Assembly (NCBI GenBank): GCA_034670405.1
Contig: JAXDDX010000011.1
Location: forward strand, 5,190,001 to 5,254,000
Direction of reading: 5' to 3'
DNA length: 64,000 bases
Source: Hoplostethus atlanticus
Taxonomy: Eukaryota > Chordata > Actinopteri > Trachichthyiformes > Trachichthyidae
A program made the position numbers and the translations under genes. A model generated the notes under the pieces. That model worked only from the letters and a program-made list of their open reading frames with translations, was not told where the DNA came from and made no database searches. Positions 52,562 through 64,000 of the stretch are shown here, piece by piece. How positions within the stretch are numbered: position 1 is the stretch's first letter; each line of letters opens with the position of its first letter.

Positions 52562-53096
52562 GCCACCCCCTCGCCTCATTACAACTTTGGGATTAAGTCT
52601 AGGAGAAGTGGCCAAAGGTCTCCCGAGAAGTTTCTAGCCACGCAAACACAGAGCCCTCTGCAAAGCTTGGCATTCAATATCAGAGCTAAGCACACACAGC
52701 CTCTCCTTCAAGGTTATCTCTGGAGAATTCGCTGACAGCAGGATCTACGTGCACGCGCATTCGTGCACGAGCGTACACAGAGACAGACACACACACACAC
52801 ACACCTCGTCGGGCCCCGGTAGGGGTGCGGCACAAAAGGGGGTGTGTGTGTTTGCGCAGGCGGTTTATGCAAACAAGACTTTAATTGGGACGGAGGGACA
52901 GATGATTAGCAGTAAAAAAAAGCTTCCATCATTCCTCCGTTTCATTACGTTTTATGTCCAAATAAAAACACGGACCCCACCTGCCGGCCCAATCTGTCTC
53001 CCGACGAGTGAAGGTGGATCTCGGGGGCTCAGATGTGGTCAAGGACGGCATTGTAAATTCACCGTGTCTGAGAGGGTGATGGACTAGCCCCGCTTC

Positions 53097-53127
<31 letters not shown>

Positions 53128-53395
53128 AGAGCGGGAGAAAGAGCAAGAGTCAATGTCACTCAAGCAGACGCATGGATCACGCCACAATTTAGAGTGTCAG
53201 AGTGTGTGTGTGAGTGTGTGTGTGTCGGGTTGCAGAGAACTTGTTACAAACGGATCATTGACCAGTGTTGAGGACTACAACGTTCCATCCATAACAACCA
53301 GACAATAAACATGACTGTTATTGGTTGAGACATACAGAAAACAGCAAGGTCTAGGTCTAGGGATCCCATCTACCTTAGACTATATAGCTGCTCAG

Positions 53396-53431
<36 letters not shown>

Positions 53432-53671
53432 CCTGTCTGTTCCACTTTCTGTTCCTCATAATGAGTCCCAATGACGGCTGACCTTTCACAGCCCTGGGTG
53501 ACGGGGACGAGCTGGAAAGATGGCGGGCGGGTGGGGGGGGGGGGGGGTTGTGACCTCATGCTGAGGGTGCCCACCTTCATTCAGTGACTTTAAAGAGGCC
53601 TGAATACACGAGAGAGAGAGGGAGGGAGGGATTGCAGAGGTGAATCAGTGACAGAAAGGGAGGGCGAGGAG

Positions 53672-53712
<41 letters not shown>

Positions 53713-54547
53713 ACAGCTAAACTTGTCATTTCAATGAGATGTTTATCGTCTGAATATGCCACGATGCATAATGCGATACGTCTAGATGCACCTGAACGCA
53801 GGGTTTTCGCTCAGATCGCTATCGGGCCTTTAAAACAAGACTTGGAAGCGGTCAGGCTCATATTGTGATCGCAATTCGATAGGATTTGGCTGCAATCTTA
53901 GCGAGCATGTGCAGGGAGAGCTACATGGAGATATGGAGAGAGAGAGAGAGAGAGAAACGGGAGAAGAAAGTATCGCTGATATATTTTAAACAAATACAAC
54001 CACGGGAGAAGAATAACGGGGCGTTTTCGGGCCCAGTGTGGATGCACAGTAGCAGGCGAAGCCACGAAACCCGATATTTATGATCCGACATCAAAAATCA
54101 CATTGAGACGGCCTGAGCTCATGAAAGCCAATCTTCGTGATCGGATATCCAGAAATCGCATTAAAGATGGCCTAAAGTGTAACCATAGCTCAAGCGACAG
54201 AGATAGGAGGAAGGGAAAGGAAAAGCGAGAGAGAGAATGAGAAATGGCGGAGAAGGGATGGGGTCTGAGGTTGAAGCCAGTGGTTAGGGGGACAGCAACC
54301 ACAGAGGAAGACAGTGAGAAAAATGGCCCCGGCCTCCTATCGCAATTTCCCAATAAAGCCATGATTGAGGAGAACGGGGGGCTAGGCGGTCTCCTGTGCA
54401 ATAAGTTACGTTTCCGGCACAATACACATCCCGCCCCCCCCCCCCCAAACACCCTCTACCTCACTTGTCTTCGGCGATGAAATTTACAGGCGGCGATAAA
54501 CTCCCATTATACCCCTGCCAAGGGCAGAAATAAAGTTCTGGCCCAGA
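52562..54547. other. Noncoding DNA with microsatellites
   Basis: CA run at 52789-52804, TG arrays at 53100-53127 and 53202-53224, CA array at 53398-53430, G-run near 53533-53548, GA arrays at 53676-53707 and 53937-53956. No gene. Confidence 0.6.
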
Positions 54548-55862
<1,315 letters not shown>

Positions 55863-56664
55863 ATACACACACACAAACACAAACGATAAAGCAATGACTG
55901 GGATGAGGAAAGATGTAGAGGGGGGCTGTGCTGGAGGAGAGGGGAGGGGAGGGGGAGGCAGAGCAGAGTAGGAGGAAGACAAACAAGGATGAGGAAAAAG
56001 GTAAACAGTGCAAGAACGCCCAGACAGCAAGAACACCAAGAACAAGAAAAAAACAAACAAACGTAGTGATGGAGAGAGACAGAGGGGGAGAATAAATAAA
56101 GCGTGGTGGGGGGAAAAGCGAGAGCGAGGGAGGTGGTAATAGGAAGAGAGATGGCGGCCGAGAGACAGAGACAGGAGAGGGAGATGAAGTTCCCCTGGCT
56201 AATACTAGAGTTGTATAAACAGCAGTAACGCAGAGCAACCGCATCCATCGCCCTGTGCTACATCACCTCCATCCTCTGGTCTCCAGCTCCTCCTACCTCC
56301 TTCTCTTCCTCAAATCAACACTGCAGAAAACATAACGTCCATAATGACGAGTGACTTATTTATCTGGCTGCCATGTTTTTTTTGCCTGGTGTGCTCAACC
56401 CTCTACTCCGCTCACCATTGGTCCGTTCTGGTTGCTCGCTCTCCTTCTGCACTATAGTTCCTCTTCCTCGTCTTTTCCAGATTTCTGTTAGAGCTTGACC
56501 TTTAAGTCCACACCCAATGGATCTGACTGTACCTGCCATAGGTCCGCTCACCCTCAATTCCTCACTTAATTACTTGCTCAGGATTTGTACAAAAAAATGC
56601 ATTGTCCAAACGAGACATTAATTTGCAACTACATAAACTGCAGTCAAGTTTGGGTTGGGACGGT

Positions 56665-57035
56665 TTGGGACTAGGGATGAGTTCGAATTTTCAAATTTTC
56701 GAATAGTCGTGCCAGTCTCCACATTCGATTTTCATGTCAGAGTCGAATTTTTTTTTATTAATAGTAGTATTTATTTATTTTTAATGAATGATTTAGTTAC
56801 AACCTAAATATAGGCTAATACTACTGTACTAATACTACTTCGGCGGCAGGACTTATCCTTATGCCCGGGTCACACTGGACGCGGAAGGAAAAGGAAGCGC
56901 CGCGATCAGCGCCGATCAAGCGAGCAGGAGTTTGGTTGTTCACACGCGCCGTTCGGCGCCGATCTGCGCTGGTTTTCTCAATGTAGGGGTTTGGTGTTTC
57001 TCTCTCTCTGTCTGATTGTGTGTGTGTGCCTGCTC

Positions 57036-57076
<41 letters not shown>

Positions 57077-57400
57077 AAGGGGCATGGGAAACATACGTTT
57101 ATATTGCCAAAGCAAGTGTGAAATAAAAATGTACATACAATCTCTCTGTGTCTGCTTGTCTGTGTCTCTCTCGCTCTCTGTTTAGACACATAGATGGTAA
57201 AAGTTTAGACACAACTGAGAAATATGTATATATATTGACTGGATATCCAACGCCATCATCAATCACGGTGTTTTATTTTGAAATTTGTTATATTTTGAAA
57301 ATTGATCGGATGCTCTATGCCGTTCCTGTGTCTGACTTCCTGCCCAGCTTGGCACGATCACTCACGAATCGAGAAAAATTAGACCAGACGCCGAAACGAT
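56665..57400. mobile_element. Possible hAT-like and nested repeat
   Basis: TAGGGATGAGTTCGAATTTT with repeated TTCGAAT words resembles a fish hAT end. CCCGGGTCACACTGGACGCG at about 56863 resembles the tip of another fish MITE nested beside it. The ends are not defined. Confidence 0.3.
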
Positions 57401-60400
57401 CGCTTGAAGTGCCTATTTATGTGCAATACCCTTTGATTTTAATGATCCATTCTATTGAAAAGAATAACTGAATTTCGTTTTTTTTTTGTTGGGTTCAGGT
57501 CCAGTTCCTGTGGCTCTTCATCCATCTTTCACTCCTCCTCTCCCATCTTTCTTTTAAGAGCTTTATCACCCCCCCGCCGAAGCCATATTGACAGAACTCC
57601 TCGTCCCCAGTCACGTTGCGTTTGTTTCCTGCTTCGGGTCCGTACTCGTTTGCTCGCCCGACTTCACCCGCCTCTTCCAGCCCAGCTCCGCACTTGGCGC
57701 CGTTGCGTGTCTGCTCGGCCCCATCGGCTTCTGCTCGGATGCTCCTTCCACTTGATGTGGCCTTCTTGTCAGCCTTTTGTAGTTAACGTATAGGCCGTGT
57801 TACGATCCCACGTGTAGGCCATTATCGTGGAAAGGGCACGGGGGGGTGGGGGGGGTGGAGTGGGAGGTTCTGGCCCGGGATGCATGATAGCCCCTGGCAG
57901 GTTCAACAGAAGTTTAATCCAGTGCCCGTTGGTGAGCTTGCTGCATCAGCTTAGCAGAGTAGGATCCGACTGAGGCGTTTCTGGTTTGCTGGAGAGAGCG
58001 ATCATAAACGGTCAATCTTGACTTGCTTGACTTGGTTGTTAGTGTAACGGAACTGACAATTACAAGCTACAGTGCAAACCTTCCCTCTGTGGCTTTTCAT
58101 AACCAAAAGGCTTTTTTTAGTGGAGCCATTTGGGCTTGGCTTTAAATGGTTCACATCTGCATTCCTCCTGAGGACAATATTAAAAAAAAAAAAAAAAAAA
58201 ATCCTCGCCTCACCTCCCAGGGATGAAGTTTCCCAAATGTGATTAAAGAGAAATACTGGCACACTATTGTCACTGACCCCTATTAGTGGAGCCTGAGAAA
58301 GCGGACCCCGCCGCTAAGCAGGACCTGTTGCTCAAATCACATTAACTAACGGCGGAATGAGGAAACCCAAATACACAGTGCAGGCCAGGCAGCGCTCACG
58401 CCGAGCTGATGCAATCACACCTCGCAACACAATCTCCTTTTTACTCCTCTGTCTCTTCAGGGGGAAAACTAGAGCAATAATTAAAAAAAATAAATAAATC
58501 ACACGTTGCTGCAGATGGGAGCGTTTGGTACCGGTCGCTCCCCGTGTCCAGCCTGCCGAGGCCTCGTGCGTTCCTTCCATGAAGCCGTGGAGTTTACGCA
58601 ACGTGACTCCGCCGAAAGCTGCGAGTGAAGGCAGAGACTAAACACTTCAACTGCTGGCAGAACATTGTGATCCAGCTGGGAGCAGCTGCATCCCCGCTTC
58701 ATAAACACACCAACAACACATTGCCTCCCCACCCCCCACCACCCGCAAGGATCAGTCGAGGCAACGCCGTCACGCTCTGAGACTCTGCTCGTCAGCCACG
58801 TCACATGTCAGTCACGCTGGCAATGTTACGGTAATGTCACATGTGCACCGTGCCGGTATGCATCAGTCTAGACCGCATCAAAGACCACACAGGCGAGTCA
58901 ATCCATCTTCCTCGGGGTGGGGGGGGGTGGGGGAGTGAGGGGAGGGCTCTGGTTTGTTACTATTTGGGTCCCCTTCTTTTTTTTTTACTTCCTCGCTCGC
59001 TCGGCGCTCCCAGTCTGAGAGTGGGTAAGCATGCCACTGTGCACAGCTGTCATGTGTCTGGTGGGAGCGGTGTGACAGACACTCAATTGTTCAAGTGTGA
59101 ATATGCACCCCCCCCCCCCCCCCACCCAAACCCACCCAGGACTGACGCATGCCAAATCAAGGACATCCCCCTGATTGATGGCATCTATTTATAATGCAGC
59201 TCTCTCTCTCTCTCTCTCTGTTCGTAATGTCTTCTCCTCGCTCTAGCATGGCGACCCCTGACTTGACCACTCAAACGCGAAAACTACACATGTACGCGTG
59301 CAGACTGCAGCGGGTTGTTTGTCCAGCGGTGGGTAAACAAAAGGTAGGTGAATGCTGCAATACTGTAAATACTTTAGGAGTTCAGCCCAGCTTTCCATTA
59401 AGAGGTGGAAAAAAACCCTCACATTTTCACTGCAGAAATTATGCATGGGCACAGGGAAGAGGGGAAGGAGGGAAGGAGGGAAGGAGGCGAGGCACTCCTG
59501 AGCACCAAGGTTAGATCACAAACATAATCAATAATGCACCGCCTATTGTGTTTTGGCGCCGCAGTCGGCTCGGCTCAGCTCCGTTCAAGTGAATCCACAG
59601 CGCTGGACCGGCCAAGCCCGGGCTAAGTAAACAATCCAGATGAAAGAAAAAAAAGGGAACGAGGGAGGAAGCCGGCGAGGTAAGGAGAGGGAAGGGAAGA
59701 TGGCCTGAGCAGATGAGAGGGGAACGTGGGCCGAGACTTGGCAGGGAGAGCAAGGCGCAGAGGGAGGGCCCGGTTGCCGGGTTGCTGCAGATGTTGTTTG
59801 TGAGCCATCGCACAATGTTTCACTCGGTCCGATGCTAGACGGCAAAACAAAAAAAGTGCAACGCCACCTCCTATAGTAGAGGATGTTTTTATTGATTTTA
59901 TTTAAAGCATTTATTTATTTCATTTCGATGGGAACTCGGTTACACTTAAAAAAAATTAAAAAAAATGCTTGGTTGATTCGCTGCCACAACCTATCGATAC
60001 TGGAGCAAACACCAGCTAAGCTGAGCAACCAGATGCTGCCAATCCAGCCTCCTTATTTTGAGATGTGGAGAGAAAACAGCTGGAGATCTGTCCTATCCCT
60101 GCAGGGGGAAAAGAAGAAGAGTCGGGCAGACAGGCGGCATCGACGGCTGGATCTCGAATGTCTGGGAAAAAAAAAAAAAAGCTGCAGCCTAGAAACGTCG
60201 ACGGATGAATGAACTGCGTTTGACTCCTTTAAACTCTCCTTTTTTTTTTTTACACTGATCATTATTTATGGGCCCTTTGGGGCAGCGTGGTAACATATTA
60301 CCGGCCATACATTACGCTTCCTCGTGACGGGCCACTCCATGTTATTGTTGCAATATTGCCCTGCGGTGGCAGATGGCTGACGGGAGCTCCCCTCTGAATT

Positions 60401-61478
60401 ATTGATCTGGTCATGTATAACACACACACACACGCAATAAACAGAGATGATAATACCTCTCTGTCGCCGTGTGTGTGTGCGAATGCACGTATCACGGGGT
60501 CACGTATCATAGGCAAACACAGACCATCTGGAAGAGGGAGGACATCGTCAGAATGACTCGTTGCTCGTAACTCCCGATAGCGAAAAAAACCCGCAAATGG
60601 CAGAAGATTTCTTTGATGCCAGCGGAAACACCACCACCCTCGGTGTTTGGTCTTTTTTGTGTGCGGTAGTCTTATTTGACTGCTCTCCGGATCCTCAGCC
60701 TCCTCTCGGTAGCTCGTTACAAAGTCTCTCCAGATTCAAACAACCGCCGCGGCTTAGAAATCCTAATCACATCCCGGCGAAGACATGATCCTTGAGAACC
60801 ACATAAACCTACAAGGCACATTTTGTACAAAGTAAGCATTGATCTTAGGCGCTGCCTCGCTAGCATTGATCCCACGCCAGCTCTGTGAGCGGGGGGCGGG
60901 GGCGGCGCTAGCCGGGGGTCCCGTGTGCTTGTGTGGTGTGTCGGTAATGGTCGAGTTCGGTCCCGGTCTGTCCGGAGGTACAAACCCTGCCACCCTGTCT
61001 CTCTCTCTCTCTCTCCCCCCACCTCCTTGCCTCCTCCTCCGTCTGTCAGATCTGATCCTCCCGGCGTGTCCCGCTGCTGTTCCCCTTCCTGTCGGTAAAG
61101 CTGAGGGCCAAGCAGAGGGGAACGGGGCTCTGCCAGTGCCTTGGCTTGGTTGCCTGGCTCCCCACAGCCCGGTCATTACTGCTGGCTAACAAGCAAGAGA
61201 GCGAGGGATGTCTGCGGGCTGCTCTTCCCCCCCTTAACTAACAAAGAGAAAGACCTCATGGGTAACTGCGGTAGCGGGAGCAGCAGCAGCAGCGCCGAGG
61301 CACAGGCTCCTGCTGGACCTATAATGGCGCTTTCTCATTACAGGGCTGTCTCCTGGTAGAAACGCCGGGTTACAGGTCCTTTCAACTAAGCACTGCGGGA
61401 CAGCAGGGGTGGATGGGGTAGAACAGTATGTATACGGCCTGTCGCATGCCTGTGCTTTGAATTATCTTTACATAATGA

Positions 61479-61509
<31 letters not shown>

Positions 61510-63613
61510 CTCGTGTGCTCAGCCGCATGTTTACACGCTTCCTTAATGTCATCGTATATCTTTGTTGGTTCCAAGGACGTCAGCGGAATTCCTCGGAAAG
61601 GGGGGGGGGGGCGGGCTGGGAGTTGGAGGGGGACATAAAATGAGTTTGACTTGATTTGATTTGATTCCAGCGGCTCCCGTCAGAGCCCGGGGGCGACGTG
61701 GTGAGGAGGCAGCCATCACACGGTTCGAAACAGTGCAGGTGCATGCACACACACACACACACACACCTAATCATCCGCAACACACAGGCAAACACAACCA
61801 GCCTGTGCCTTCGTAATGGCACGTGCGATGTCTACCCACAGGTTGACAGTACTACTTTGGCGGACGCGACTTGCTTGACAATTGTTTTCAGCAGTTTTCA
61901 GCTGTGTGTCTGTATTTTGGCTGCATTCTTGTTGACATTTCATTCGGCGAGCTCGGTACCTCGACTTTGCTCAGGCACGAACGTCTCACTCTATTATAAG
62001 GCTGCGTCGTACAGTAGGTGTAATGCATGATGGTCGTTGTAGTTCGCCAATCGGTGCTTACCGGCCTAAATCCCTAAGTGAGGAAGCAAAGAGTCCAATC
62101 CCCCTTGACAGACAGGTGGACTCACCAGTGATGGTGGAACCGCTTCACCACCTCCAACCCCAACCAGCCACTAAGAAGACGACGTTCAGGTCAGAGGAGT
62201 TGACTGACATCGCGTTTCCATTCTTTAGGAGTATTGAAGTCGATCCAAATTCAGTTACCTCTCGTTGCCAATGTGCAAAACTGCCTAATGCAGCTTGAAA
62301 TCTTAAAAAAATAATAATAATATTTTTTTTACATCGACCAGAAATGCCGGCTTAGTGCATCACAGCAGCCAAATTAAATAGAAAACAAACATTTAATTGG
62401 GCCGGCTGCCCAATTATAATCAATATATGGGGAAATGCTGTGTATGGGCACACAGCTGTTCTTCTCTTTTTCTTCTGTACCCCAACTACAGACCAGTTAG
62501 CTTCCTCTCCTGGCAGTGCAGGCATGCTGCTGATAGGTACCCGGGCCACACAGCTGATCTTTGACAGGTTGCACACAGACCAGAGCTCTGGCCCATGGTA
62601 ATGGGTCTCTGGGGGAGGGCGGGGGGGCGGTGCAGGCCTCTCTGCTTCTCCGTACAGCTGTAAACTAGCCGGCTCCTCCCTTGGGACCGACTCCCCCACA
62701 CTGCCACCTCTCCTCACCTCCCTCCCTCCTCCCCTCTCCCCGCCGCAATGGAGCAAGGTGACGCCGTTGCCAAGGTTACTTGGTATGTGTGGATACCGAT
62801 GAGGTGGTTTGTTATCCGCCTACACAGATGAGGCGAGGCAAACTATGCGTGCGTGTGTGTTGGTAGTGCTGAGGTTGTGAGTTTTTCCCAGGGTGTAGGC
62901 ATGCAGGTATACTGTACATGTTTGAGAGTGCGAATGTGTTTGTGTGTGTGTGTGTGTGTGTGTGGCTGGGTGTGTGTGTATGTCTACGCAGAGCAGAGGT
63001 CGGGCAAGCGTAGCCGACTGTGGAATGTAAACTAGCCACTGCAACACTCAGTGGCCTCAGTCAGATGCTTCCTCCCCACCCAGGGATCCAGCGCCGCCTC
63101 CCTCCTCCCCCCCCCCCCGCCGCCCGCCGGCATCTTTACCAGCACGCAGGGGCCCGTCGTCCCCATTAAACTGCCTGCCTAGCGCCCACCTTGCGCCTCA
63201 GTTGCCACGGTGATTCGCTCTCGCCTTGTCTCTATTTTCAGGCGCGTGCAGATGAGTTTAGTTGGAACAAAAGCGAGGAGTAAGTTACCATGCAGTATAA
63301 TTACGTAGCCGCTCCATACCTGCACCTCCCTCTGCAGAGGGACGGCCCCGGGGAAGGTTCAACGCTTTAATCTAATCTAATGTTACTTGATTAGTTTGGC
63401 CACTAACTAACCTCTCCCTCTATCTTTCACAGAGCAATAGCTGAGCATGCCTCATTTCACCCTCTCCCCGCTGAATCGGTCTCTCCAAATGCCAGTGTTG
63501 GCTGCATGTGTCGCTGAGTTGATGCATTGTGCTGTGCCGCGTGTGTCACAGCGGCCCCGCTGCACCCATGCCTCACCAGCCATCTGCAGCCCACTGAGGG
63601 ACACATGATGATG

Positions 63614-63630
63614 ACGGGTGAGTCACCCGT
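63614..63630. promoter_or_regulatory. AP-1 site within a 17-bp palindrome
   Basis: ACGGGTGAGTCACCCGT is its own reverse complement except for the central base. Its core TGAGTCA (63619-63625) is the consensus AP-1 site. It sits in a repeat-poor stretch. Function is inferred from motif only. Confidence 0.4.
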
Positions 63631-63947
63631 TAGCCCAAATTAGAGCCATCCTTCCACTACTCAAGACAGGGCCGCTGGCAACGCCACGCAGCCGAAGCCA
63701 TTACAGAAAACACGCGCTGAACTGATTTCACTCTGCAAACACCATTAGCCGGTGCTCCGAGATTATAAATATCCAAACCACCCAATCCGATGGAGAAAAT
63801 GGGCTCGGTGTTAAGAAAATCCTGCATCAATGTCATGAACATGATGACCTGGTAGCCAGAGGGCGGGGGGGGGGGGGGGGGGAAAGCTGATAATGGCTGA
63901 GATGAGCTGGAGAAGATGCAGGAACAAAAAAGGAAAACAGCGGCGGC

Positions 63948-63979
<32 letters not shown>

Positions 63980-64000
63980 CACGACCGGCTACAGCAGCTG

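Larger units (their letters stand above)
55863..64000. other. Noncoding DNA, right part of window
   Basis: No gene recognised. CT array at 57036-57070, TG array at 61480-61506, CA run at 61747-61767, TG array at 62939-62962, C-run 59107-59123, G-run 63867-63882, GA array 63952-63979. A possible hAT-like repeat lies at 56665-57400. The stretch 63400-63860 is repeat-poor and looks conserved, with an AP-1 palindrome. ORFs are low-complexity or unrecognised. Confidence 0.5.

Noticed and set aside
61258-61359. ATG with MGNCGSGSSSSS start, myristoylation-like, in CpG-rich DNA
   Set aside because: Only about 33 codons before the stop, no donor site I could defend, and the Ser run comes from an AGC repeat.

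Overview
The window looks like nuclear DNA from a ray-finned (teleost) fish. The evidence is a vertebrate gene split by GT/AG introns, very dense (TG/CA)n and (GA/CT)n microsatellites, and teleost-style DNA transposons: Tc1-like elements, hAT-like and TTAA-flanked MITEs, and tRNA-derived SINE pieces. The species cannot be named from sequence alone, and I see no prokaryotic or organellar signature.

One protein-coding gene is recognisable: fut8 (alpha-1,6-fucosyltransferase, GT23 family), on the minus strand. All nine coding exons lie between 45576 (ATG) and 19482 (stop). They encode about 583 residues and match human FUT8 from end to end: N-terminal membrane anchor, coiled-coil stem, catalytic domain with HVRRTDK and ATDD motifs, and C-terminal SH3 domain. 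Intron phases agree at every junction except across exon 5. As written, that exon carries two extra single bases relative to the family, at or next to 30681 and 30620, and these break the reading frame. The other eight exons are intact, so a sequence or assembly error is the likeliest cause. Decay of one of the two teleost fut8 copies is the alternative.

Layout, left to right: 1-18.2 kb is noncoding DNA 3' of fut8, with microsatellites, a Tc1/mariner MITE, a solo Tc1 end, a hAT-like MITE with target-site duplication, an LTR-like fossil segment and short conserved-looking stretches. 18.2-19.48 kb is the probable 3' UTR. 19.48-45.6 kb is the fut8 coding body, with repeats in its introns: SINE pieces, paired MITEs next to exon 5, and a 1.23-kb dead Tc1 element in intron 1. 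45.6-46.06 kb is a probable 5' leader with small upstream ORFs behind a good splice acceptor. 46-64 kb is upstream noncoding DNA, GC-rich at first, with a TTAA-flanked 1.7-kb element, a second dead Tc1 element (54.5-55.9 kb) and many simple repeats. No promoter or 5' noncoding exon of fut8 could be placed.

I found no new multi-gene system. The points most worth a second look are the exon 5 frame breaks, the (UG)n splice acceptor of exon 4, the CA repeat beside the weak exon 5 donor, and a near-perfect 17-bp palindrome around an AP-1 site near the right edge.
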